A stretch of DNA of 37,933 bases from Bacillota bacterium (GTDB lineage: Bacteria; Bacillota; Clostridia; DSM-8532), in the NCBI GenBank assembly GCA_023440865.1, contig JAEXRM010000062.1, forward strand, positions 1 through 37,933, in the 5' to 3' direction. This document shows, in pieces, positions 32,574 to 37,933 of this stretch (positions are counted from its first letter, which is position 1; every line of letters begins with the position of its first letter). Both the position numbers and the translations under genes were made by a program. The notes under the pieces are model-generated. The model was given only the letters and a program-made list of their open reading frames with translations. It did no database searches and was not told the origin of the DNA.

Positions 32574-32723
32574 CTTGATGAGATCTCTTCGGGCATATCC
32601 GGATGACCGTATCGAATGCCTTCTCTTGCGGCATTCAGATTCTTTCAATGATACCGCGCTATCATGATTGCTGACACAACGATACACGTCCCCTGGTCCG
32701 GGGCGGTGAAGGGAATGGTAAGA

Positions 32724-33923
32724 ATGGGCGACGATCGCACGCAAACCAATTCGATGCTTCCAGCGAATATGCCGGCGGGGCGGATATTGCCAGGAAAAGC
32801 CGAAACTGATTCTATTCCAGCGAAACGCAGCGGGGTTCCCGCGTGGATCAAGGGATTGCTCGACCTCCTGATGGTTCTTGTTCTCGCCTTGCTGTACAAC
32901 CACAATGTGTTGGGCGGCATGGTGTTCCACGAGATCGCGGGCCTCGCGATCGGCGGTGTCTGTCTCATCCACGCCCTGTTCAATGCGCGCTGGATCGGCG
33001 CCATGATACGCCGGCCGTTTTTTCGGGAGACGCCGGCCCGTCAAAAGGTCTGTTTCGCACTCGACGTGCTGTTGGCAATGCTGTTCCTGTTCATCATCAT
33101 CTCCGGCCTGTTCATCAACCGAACACTCCTGCCGGGTTTGAGCGTGGGAGGGCGAATGCTGCAGAGCCTCCACAAGACGGCTTCCTATTGGGCCATCGTT
33201 GTTGCGGGCCTGCACATCGGTCTGCATTGGGCATGGGTCATGGGATTGTTCCGCCGGCTGTTCAGGCTCCATGGCGCACCGGCATCCGTCCGCATCTGGA
33301 TCGCCCGCATGCTGGCGGTCATCCTGTTCGGCTGGGGTGTGTTCGCCGCCTACACAGAACAGTTTGTCCAACGTCTCGTCCCCGCCGCAGCCTTCTCCTT
33401 TGAAAACGGTGCCCCGGGCGGCAACTGGACGATGCCGGCGGATGGATGGAATCCACCGGACGGATGGACTCCACCGGACGGCGCAACCCTTCCGGACGGC
33501 GTGGTACCTCCTGGTGGCATGACTCCTCCGGACGGTGTGGCGCCTTCAGACGGCGTGACGCCTTCGGACGGCGCAACCCCATCGGACGGCGTGGCGCCTG
33601 CGGAAGGCGTGTCTCCTCCGGAAGGACAGATGCCTGCAGATGGCGGATTCCCTCAGGGTGGTAACGGAAAGGGTTTTCGAGGCGGCCGCGGGACTCCGCC
33701 TGTCGGCGATTCGTTCCCCGGCATGCGGCCCGACGGCAGGACCATGAGCGGCATGAGGGACGGCCGGTTTGGTGATTCCGGCAGTGCAACCGCCACCGTG
33801 CCTTCGACTCTGGCCATCTGGCTGGGCATCATTGCAGCCTTCGCAGTGCCAACGCACCATCTCGCCGCCCTGTTGGGCCGCCGGCGGAAACGCAGGGCCA
33901 CACAGCAGGCTCCCGCAGCCTGA
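32724..33923 (+). CDS. DUF4405-type four-helix membrane protein with hexapeptide-repeat tail
   Basis: A 399-residue protein. Four helices (about 43-60, 67-87, 112-131, 153-173) with a further segment at 192-210 form the DUF4405 core. Histidine pairs H69/H83 and H150/H164, each 14 residues apart in helices, resemble bis-His haem ligation in cytochrome b-like proteins. Residues 236-313 are 13 hexapeptide repeats (consensus xxPPDG), then a Gly/Arg-rich linker, a last helix (TLAIWLGIIAAFAVPTHHLAALL) and RRRKRR. The start at 32724 is chosen because AAGGGA precedes it; ATGs at 32664 and 32715 are possible. A membrane redox role is inferred. Confidence 0.82.
   Translation: MGDDRTQTNSMLPANMPAGRILPGKAETDSIPAKRSGVPAWIKGLLDLLMVLVLALLYNHNVLGGMVFHEIAGLAIGGVCLIHALFNARWIGAMIRRPFFRETPARQKVCFALDVLLAMLFLFIIISGLFINRTLLPGLSVGGRMLQSLHKTASYWAIVVAGLHIGLHWAWVMGLFRRLFRLHGAPASVRIWIARMLAVILFGWGVFAAYTEQFVQRLVPAAAFSFENGAPGGNWTMPADGWNPPDGWTPPDGATLPDGVVPPGGMTPPDGVAPSDGVTPSDGATPSDGVAPAEGVSPPEGQMPADGGFPQGGNGKGFRGGRGTPPVGDSFPGMRPDGRTMSGMRDGRFGDSGSATATVPSTLAIWLGIIAAFAVPTHHLAALLGRRRKRRATQQAPAA
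33429..33662 (+). repeat. In-frame 18-bp repeat encoding 13 xxPPDG-like hexapeptides
   Basis: Thirteen consecutive 18-bp units encode TMPADG, WNPPDG, WTPPDG, ATLPDG, VVPPGG, MTPPDG, VAPSDG, VTPSDG, ATPSDG, VAPAEG, VSPPEG, QMPADG and GFPQGG. Silent and coding drift between units shows that it is not a very recent expansion. Confidence 0.92.
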
Positions 33924-33977
33924 ACAAGCCGATCAGATCCCGGCACCTTGCATGAGGAAAACGGACCGCATCGACAG

Positions 33978-34019
33978 AACCTCCCGTTCCGGCATATCGG
34001 ATCGGGAGGTTGTTCTTTT
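33978..34019 (+). terminator. Rho-independent terminator after the DUF4405 gene
   Basis: AACCTCCCG (33978-33986) pairs perfectly with CGGGAGGTT (34003-34011) and is followed by a T-rich tract (GTTCTTTTCTT). It separates the DUF4405 gene from the sigma-factor operon. Confidence 0.88.
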
Positions 34020-34035
34020 CTTGTCCACATTGCTT

Positions 34036-34061
34036 TGAACGGTTTGGGCACATCACACGTA
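34036..34061 (+). promoter_or_regulatory. Candidate ECF-type promoter of the sigma operon
   Basis: TGAACG (34036-34041), a 16-bp spacer, then CGTA (34058-34061). This has the GAAC / CGT form of ECF-sigma promoters, rather than a good TTGACA/TATAAT pair, just ahead of an ECF sigma gene. Autoregulation by the encoded sigma is the simplest reading. Confidence 0.55.
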
Positions 34062-34154
34062 TCAATGGTAGACTCGAGTGGAGAGGTTCCCTTCCCGAAC
34101 GGACGGAAGGATGCCTGCCGGATGATGCGTCACCTTCCGGCGGAAAGGAACAGC

Positions 34155-34742
34155 GTGGACGGACCGCAGACCCGATCGCGCGAGGAACGAAGCCGTTTGA
34201 TCGCACTGGCCGGAAATGGCGACGAGCCTGCCATGGCCCAACTGATGGAGGATGCCTGGCCGGCTGTATTCCGCTATCTTCGGGGACTGGGCGCCGCGGA
34301 ATCGGACGCGCCGGATCTGGTTCAGGAAGCCCTCATCCGCGGCATGACGAAACTTGACAGGTACATGCCCCAGAAGGCGGATTTCCACACATGGCTCTGC
34401 GCCATCGCCAGGAACCTGTATATCGACATGCTTCGCAAGCGCGAACGCGAGCTGCTCGTGAGTCCATTGCCCCCGGATCCGGATGATCCGACCACACCGC
34501 TTGCCGCCGCAGCCTTGCCGGAACTGCGTGATCCGCATGACGATGGATTTCCCGACCTGGATCTGCGTGAACAGCTTGCGCACCTTCCGGCGGATGTCCG
34601 GTTCGCAGTTCTCATGAAGGTCGTCCATGGACTCACAAACAAGGCGGTCGGCCGCCTCCTCGGCATTCCCGAGGGAACCGTCAAATCCAAGGTTCATTAT
34701 GGCCTGTTGAAACTGAGAAAGGGGCTCGATGGCTGTGCGTGA
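34155..34742 (+). CDS. sigY: ECF RNA polymerase sigma factor, SigY-like
   Basis: A 195-residue ECF sigma factor. Region 2 is YLRGLGAAESDAPDLVQEALIRGMTKLDRY..QKADFHTWLCAIARNLYIDMLRKR; region 4 is LPADVRFAVLMKVVHGLTNKAVGRLLGIPEGTVKSKVHYGLLKLRKGL. The GTG start at 34155 has AAAGGA five bases upstream and gives a normal N-terminus; ATGs at 34122 or 34125 are alternatives. The SigY assignment rests mainly on the downstream gene order, which parallels Bacillus subtilis sigY-yxlCDEFG. It overlaps the next gene by 14 bp. Confidence 0.88.
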   Translation: MDGPQTRSREERSRLIALAGNGDEPAMAQLMEDAWPAVFRYLRGLGAAESDAPDLVQEALIRGMTKLDRYMPQKADFHTWLCAIARNLYIDMLRKRERELLVSPLPPDPDDPTTPLAAAALPELRDPHDDGFPDLDLREQLAHLPADVRFAVLMKVVHGLTNKAVGRLLGIPEGTVKSKVHYGLLKLRKGLDGCA

Positions 34743-35094
34743 TGAGGAAATGACCGAGGAAATGACCCAACGGATCAAGGATGCGATCCACCAGTCACAG
34801 GAGGCGGACATCCGGGTCCCGCCCACCGCCCGATTCAAGGGCATGGCCATGGAAGCCGCCAGACGTCGGCTTGAACGGAGCCGCCGCGAGATGCTTGCCT
34901 TTCTGGCCGTGGCACTCGTGCTCGTGTCCGCCGTCTGGCTGCTTTTGAGCACTTCCACGCCTGCGTTTCTGCTGCTGCAGGGCATTCTGCTGCTGGCGGG
35001 AACAGGTTTTGCGGCCGCCATCGGTATCCACGGCCTGCTTGTCGCCCGACGTGAAGCCCGGGACAGGGCGGTGACCTCGAACAGGAGGTCGTGA
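34729..35094 (+). CDS. yxlC: YxlC-like anti-sigma component, two-helix membrane protein
   Basis: A 121-residue protein. A charged N-terminal half (DEEMTEEMTQRIKDAI...PPTARFKGMAMEAARRRLERSRRE) precedes two hydrophobic helices (about 56-75 and 80-103) and a basic tail. Length and layout match YxlC, which with YxlD restrains sigma-Y in Bacillus; the cytoplasmic N-terminal half would bind sigma. AAAGGGG precedes the ATG inside the sigma gene, so the two are translationally coupled. Sequence similarity to YxlC was not tested; the call is by position and form. Confidence 0.72.
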   Translation: MAVRDEEMTEEMTQRIKDAIHQSQEADIRVPPTARFKGMAMEAARRRLERSRREMLAFLAVALVLVSAVWLLLSTSTPAFLLLQGILLLAGTGFAAAIGIHGLLVARREARDRAVTSNRRS

Positions 35095-35097
35095 TTC

Positions 35098-35346
35098 ATG
35101 ATGGAACAAATCACCGGATGGTTTTCCTCCATTCCTCGCAGTTCCACCGATCTATCGGATCTGCCTGCATGGTCTCTCGTACTTTTGTGCGTCCTGTTGC
35201 TGACCCAGGGCATCCTGTTGTTCCTTGACGGCCGGAGACGGGGTATACGCGGGTACTGGGCCTGGGCACTCTGGGGCTGTATTTCCTTTCCCCTGCCGAC
35301 GGTGCTGTATCTGCTCATTGCGCGTCGCAGGGCGGCTGCTCGCTGA
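35098..35346 (+). CDS. yxlD: YxlD-like small membrane protein
   Basis: An 82-residue protein with two hydrophobic helices (LPAWSLVLLCVLLLTQGILLF and a second containing YWAWALWGCISFPLPTVLYLLIARR), ending RRRAAAR. It corresponds in position and size to YxlD, the second anti-sigma-Y component. AGGAGG lies upstream of adjacent ATGs at 35098 and 35101. It starts three bases after the YxlC-like gene, so it is in the operon. Confidence 0.72.
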   Translation: MMEQITGWFSSIPRSSTDLSDLPAWSLVLLCVLLLTQGILLFLDGRRRGIRGYWAWALWGCISFPLPTVLYLLIARRRAAAR

Positions 35347-35400
35347 GTTCGGCACGATGCGTCGTTCTCCCTGTGACTTCCCGATATCGGAGGATTGATG

Positions 35401-35619
35401 ATGGACATACTGGTGGCATACCTGCCATTCCTGATTCCGTTGCTTGTGGTGCAGCTTGGCGCACAGGCATGGTCGATCGTGCACCTTTTCCGCCAGGACA
35501 CCCGCGTCCGTGGCGGAAACAAGGTCATCTGGGCCATCGTAATCCTGGGCTTCCAGCTGCTTGGCGTACTGGCGTACCAACTGTTCGGACGCCTGCCCGC
35601 ATCCGAGGATGAGCCGTAA
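35401..35619 (+). CDS. yxlE: YxlE-like small membrane protein (PLDc_N-type)
   Basis: A 72-residue protein with two helices and the phospholipase-D-nuclease N-terminal-like pattern: LFRQDTRVRGGNKVIWAIVILGFQLLGVLAYQLFGR. That Asn-Lys-x-x-Trp and terminal FGR pattern matches small PLDc_N proteins such as YxlE, reported as a negative regulator of sigma-Y. Start at 35401 gives seven bases from GGAGG; ATG 35398 is equally possible. It is followed by a repeat-filled 264-bp gap before the ABC genes. Confidence 0.8.
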   Translation: MDILVAYLPFLIPLLVVQLGAQAWSIVHLFRQDTRVRGGNKVIWAIVILGFQLLGVLAYQLFGRLPASEDEP

Positions 35620-35646
35620 CCTGCCGGAATTGGCACTTTTCACATC

Positions 35647-35730
35647 ATGACACGCCGCATGAAACCCAGCATGACACCCATCATGACACGCAGCATGACA
35701 CTCCGCATGACACTCCGCATGTGACACAGC
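35647..35730. repeat. 12-bp tandem repeat, seven copies
   Basis: Seven contiguous 12-bp units from 35647 to 35730, six of the form ATGAnAC..... with ends such as CCGC or CAGC (for example ATGACACTCCGC twice, at 35695 and 35707); the last begins ATGTGACAC. The array abuts the next one exactly. Confidence 0.93.
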
Positions 35731-35820
35731 TTGGGACGCTTGCGCAGCTTGGGACGCTTGCACTGCTTGTGACGCTTGCACTGCTTGTGACGCTTGCACG
35801 GCTTGTGACGCTTTGCGCCG
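35731..35820. repeat. 18-bp tandem repeat, five copies
   Basis: Five contiguous 18-bp units from 35731 to 35820, consensus TTGTGACGCTTGCACTGC, directly following the 12-bp array. It lies within the sigY-like operon between the yxlE-like and ABC ATPase genes. Open frames across it on both strands simply reflect the multiple-of-three period. Confidence 0.93.
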
Positions 35821-35883
35821 CGCGTGACTGCCAATGCAATGTGCTGCGCATACACAACAGCACCCTGACGAAGGAGGCACACA

Positions 35884-36837
35884 ATGCATGCCTTGGTTTT
35901 GAACGCCCTTTGCCGCCGGTATGGCAATCTGCTTGCGGTCGATCACCTCGACCTGTGCGTGCCCGCCGGTTCCATCTTTGGGTTCCTGGGCCCCAACGGC
36001 GCGGGGAAGACCACCACCCTGCGCATGATCACCGGTCTTCTGCGGCCCAGCTCCGGAGAAATCCGCATCGACGGGCTGCCTGTCGCCTTCGGCATGGCCA
36101 CGGGTCGTGAGCGCATCGGCTACCTGCCGGATGTTCCCACCTTCCCTCCCTGGATGACACCCAGGGAGTACCTCCGCTTTTCCGGTTCCCTGTACGGAAT
36201 CACGCACCGGGACTTGGAACGCCGCATCACGGAGACACTCGGCCTTGTCGGCCTGGACAAGGCCAATCGACGCATCGGCGGCTATTCACGCGGCATGAAG
36301 CAGCGGCTCGGCATTGCGCAGGCACTGCTTCACAAACCGGCACTCTTGCTGCTCGACGAGCCTGCCTCCGCGCTGGATCCAATCGGCCGCAAGGAGGTCA
36401 TGGACATCATCCGTAGTCTCGCAGGTACCACGACTGTCTTCTTCTCCACCCACATCCTGGCGGATATCGAAAGGGTTTGCGACAGCGTTGCGATCCTGGA
36501 CAAGGGACATTTGATCCTGGAGGACGAAATCACAAAACTGAAACGGCGACTGGCGCTGGATGCGTGGCACATCCGGTTGAAGACGGATGATGAGGCCCGC
36601 CGTTTCGCAGAACTGCTGCAAGGACAGTCCTGGCTGACCGGGACCGCCCGCATCGACGGCTGCCGTCTGACCATAGCGGCGACCGACCTGGATACAGGTG
36701 CGTCGGCGATCCCCAAGCTTGCGGGGGATCATGGTTTTGCCATATACGCGATGGAGCCGGCCACACCAACACTCGAGGACATCTTTCTCCAAGCGGTCGC
36801 ACCGGCGATTGAAGTCCGGAACGAGGTGCCGTCATGA
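35884..36837 (+). CDS. yxlF: ABC transporter ATP-binding protein, YxlF-like
   Basis: A 317-residue ABC ATPase. Walker A is GPNGAGKTT (near 38-46), the signature is YSRGMKQR, Walker B is LLLLDEPASALDP, and the switch His is in STHILADIE. A C-terminal extension of about 100 residues is typical of ATPases paired with ABC-2 permeases. AAGGAGG precedes the ATG at 35884. It overlaps the permease start by ATGA. In Bacillus, yxlFG encode an ABC transporter in the sigma-Y operon whose cargo is not established; export of a toxic peptide or drug is an inference. Confidence 0.92.
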   Translation: MHALVLNALCRRYGNLLAVDHLDLCVPAGSIFGFLGPNGAGKTTTLRMITGLLRPSSGEIRIDGLPVAFGMATGRERIGYLPDVPTFPPWMTPREYLRFSGSLYGITHRDLERRITETLGLVGLDKANRRIGGYSRGMKQRLGIAQALLHKPALLLLDEPASALDPIGRKEVMDIIRSLAGTTTVFFSTHILADIERVCDSVAILDKGHLILEDEITKLKRRLALDAWHIRLKTDDEARRFAELLQGQSWLTGTARIDGCRLTIAATDLDTGASAIPKLAGDHGFAIYAMEPATPTLEDIFLQAVAPAIEVRNEVPS

Positions 36838-37610
36838 AGCATTTGTTCGCCCTGCTGCGCAAGGAAGCGCTTGAAACCGTCCGTGATCCGAAGCATCTTG
36901 TCCTGTTTGGCATCTTCGCCTTCTTTGGCATGCTGTCCCCATTGACAGCCAAATTGCTGCCGGACCTGATGCGCATGATGTCCGACCAGCCATCGATGGC
37001 CGGCATCGTGTTCAACCTGCCGGAACCGGAGGCGCTCACAGCATATGAACAGCTGTTGAAGAACCTTTCCCAGATGGGCATGCTCGCCGTTCTGCTGATC
37101 TTCATGGGAGCCGTTTCGCAGGAGAAAGCGGACGGATCCGCCGCACTTGTTCTGACCAAGGGGGTATCCCGTGGCATGTATCTGTTGGCCAAGTGGGCTG
37201 CGGCCCTGCTGAATGTGACAATCGGTTTCCTGTTCGCTTCCGGATTGTTTCTGGGGTACACGCAGTGGCTGTTTGGCGGTGCATTGCTGCCAAATACCCC
37301 GTATGCCCTCTTTCTGGTATGGGCCGGACTCATGTTCTACACCGGACTGTCACTCTTGGCAAGCACCCTGTGCCGTACGACCGGTATGTCCGCGCTGGCC
37401 GCGTTCGGCCTTATGGCATTGCTGCTGGTTGCCGGCACGGTGCCGGCGATCGCCGCCATGTCGCCGGTTTCCCTGATGGATCTTCCGCTTCGCATCTTGA
37501 AGGATCTCGAGGCACCAGCCAAAGCGCTCACGCCCTTGATCGTATCGCTATGTGCCGTGCCACTGTTCTGGTGCATCGGACTGTTGCGGTTTTCGCAGGA
37601 GGAGTTGTGA
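36834..37610 (+). CDS. yxlG: ABC-2-type permease, YxlG-like
   Basis: A 258-residue membrane protein with six hydrophobic segments. It begins MKHLFALLRKEALETVRDPKHLVLFGIFAFFG, the usual start of ABC-2 permeases (cytoplasmic LLRKE followed by helix 1). ALVLTKGVSRGMYLLAKW marks the second helix region. It overlaps the ATPase gene by four bases and is the last gene of the operon in this window. No yxlH-like gene follows before the edge. Confidence 0.9.
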   Translation: MKHLFALLRKEALETVRDPKHLVLFGIFAFFGMLSPLTAKLLPDLMRMMSDQPSMAGIVFNLPEPEALTAYEQLLKNLSQMGMLAVLLIFMGAVSQEKADGSAALVLTKGVSRGMYLLAKWAAALLNVTIGFLFASGLFLGYTQWLFGGALLPNTPYALFLVWAGLMFYTGLSLLASTLCRTTGMSALAAFGLMALLLVAGTVPAIAAMSPVSLMDLPLRILKDLEAPAKALTPLIVSLCAVPLFWCIGLLRFSQEEL

Positions 37611-37933
37611 GGACGGACTCCTGCGCTCGGATCGTTTGAACACATCCGACAGGCGTATAGGGAGCGTGTTTGTACGGCAGGCGTCCTGCATGGCGTTTCG
37701 AATGACCGGAAAACAGGGGAAGCGTTTGCATGACCGGAATCCTGTCATGCGCGCAGCCTTTTGTTCTGCCGACTGTCAAGTCGCATGCACAGCCGGAAAT
37801 GACAAACTGTTTGCGCCGCCGCAGTGCGGCCGCTTGCTGACGGTGTTGCCTGTCCGTAAGTTGTCAGATACAATGGCCACAAAAAGGGAAAGGAATGGCG
37901 CTCCCTTGTTCGTCACCATCTGTTCGTAGCAGA
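37611..37933. other. Downstream region with hairpin and a promoter toward the window edge
   Basis: A 323-bp stretch without a convincing complete gene. A hairpin GCATGAC (37728-37734) with GTCATGC (37744-37750) is followed eight bases later by TTTT and may be a weak terminator for the ABC operon. Past the promoter at 37846-37874, an A/G-rich ribosome-binding-like stretch precedes ATG 37895, which stays open for the last 13 codons; this could be the start of the next gene. Confidence 0.5.
37846..37874 (+). promoter_or_regulatory. Sigma-A-type promoter reading off the window
   Basis: The -35 TTGCCT (37846-37851) and -10 TACAAT (37869-37874) are separated by exactly 17 bp. It is followed at 37895 by an ATG with AAAGGGAAAGGA upstream. 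Confidence 0.6.

Larger units (their letters stand above)
32054..32723. other. Long divergent region between walR and the DUF4405 gene
   Basis: A 670-bp gap with no supported gene on either strand. From left to right it holds the walR ribosome binding site, a compound 15/16-bp repeat (32129-32205), a stretch rich in scattered CATGACGC motifs (about 32226-32276), the extended -10 wal promoter (32413-32421) and a 13-bp x3 array (32535-32573). A fourth copy of CCGGATGA is at 32599-32606. No clear promoter for the plus-strand gene was found. Confidence 0.75.

Noticed and set aside
32664..32723. Upstream start (ATG 32664) for the DUF4405 gene
   Set aside because: No ribosome binding site precedes it, whereas AAGGGA lies before ATG 32724. 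It is kept only as an alternative.
31971..33371. A 466-codon minus-strand frame spanning the walR leader and the DUF4405 gene
   Set aside because: It runs through promoter and repeat DNA and antisense to a membrane protein. Its translation is Arg/His-rich without any domain.
35640..35820. CRISPR array in the sigY-like operon
   Set aside because: The units are directly adjacent 12- and 18-bp repeats without unique spacers, and no cas genes are nearby.
35152..36207. A 351-codon minus-strand frame including QASQAV-like repeats
   Set aside because: The repeats are just the 12-bp and 18-bp DNA arrays translated; their period is a multiple of three, which keeps many frames open. It is antisense to the yxlD/E-like and ABC genes.

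Overview
The window is GC-rich (visibly above 60% in most genes), densely coding DNA from a member of the Bacillota. Three things point there: a complete walRK-type essential two-component locus with walH, walI, walJ and rlmH; a sigY-yxlCDEFG-like ECF sigma operon; and strong AGGAGG-type ribosome binding sites before almost every gene. The long clostridial-type HflX and the many AraC/LacI/XRE regulators beside sugar genes also fit. The GC content suggests a high-GC Bacilli or Clostridia lineage, but the genus cannot be named from this sequence.

Layout. 1-128: 5' part of a tRNA-Leu(UAA) on the minus strand with its promoter. 289-3524: a minus-strand operon, LacI regulator - URO-D-family protein - APH-family kinase, headed by a perfect 16-bp palindrome. 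3610-6545: a serine beta-lactamase-like hydrolase and HflX with an N-terminal JAMM-type domain. 6876-7940: a membrane-anchored alpha/beta hydrolase. 7960-12750: an amino-sugar/glycoside island with an AraC regulator divergent from GH4 glycosidase - BadF-type sugar kinase - double-SIS sugar isomerase/deaminase. 12702-14899: a second AraC regulator divergent from a second URO-D-family protein. 14927-18120: a hypothetical gene, a MATE efflux pump and an AraC-GyrI drug-sensor-type regulator. 18281-22169: an XRE-DUF5680 regulator, then a Crp/Fnr regulator divergent from a DMT transporter and guanine deaminase. 22381-22890: a lower-GC HTH-membrane protein.

22958-32421 is the wal locus, read on the minus strand: walR - walK - unknown exported protein - walH - walI - murA - walJ - rlmH. 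The exported protein and murA are inserted in the usual walRKHIJ order. The exported-protein gene has its own promoter overlapped by a near-consensus WalR box, and murA has its own extended -10 promoter and a TTG start. 32724-33923 is a four-helix, bis-histidine (cytochrome b-like) DUF4405 protein with 13 hexapeptide repeats. 34036-37610 is the sigY-like operon: ECF sigma, two or three small membrane anti-sigma components, ABC ATPase and ABC-2 permease, led by a candidate self-recognised ECF promoter.

A feature that cuts across the window is an unusual load of short tandem repeats in the gaps between genes. Unit lengths are 10-11, 12, 13, 15/16, 18, 29, 29 and 34 bp. The most striking are an ABAB array in the walR leader and abutting 12-bp x7 and 18-bp x5 arrays inside the sigY-like operon. 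No insertion sequence, prophage, CRISPR array or rRNA was seen.
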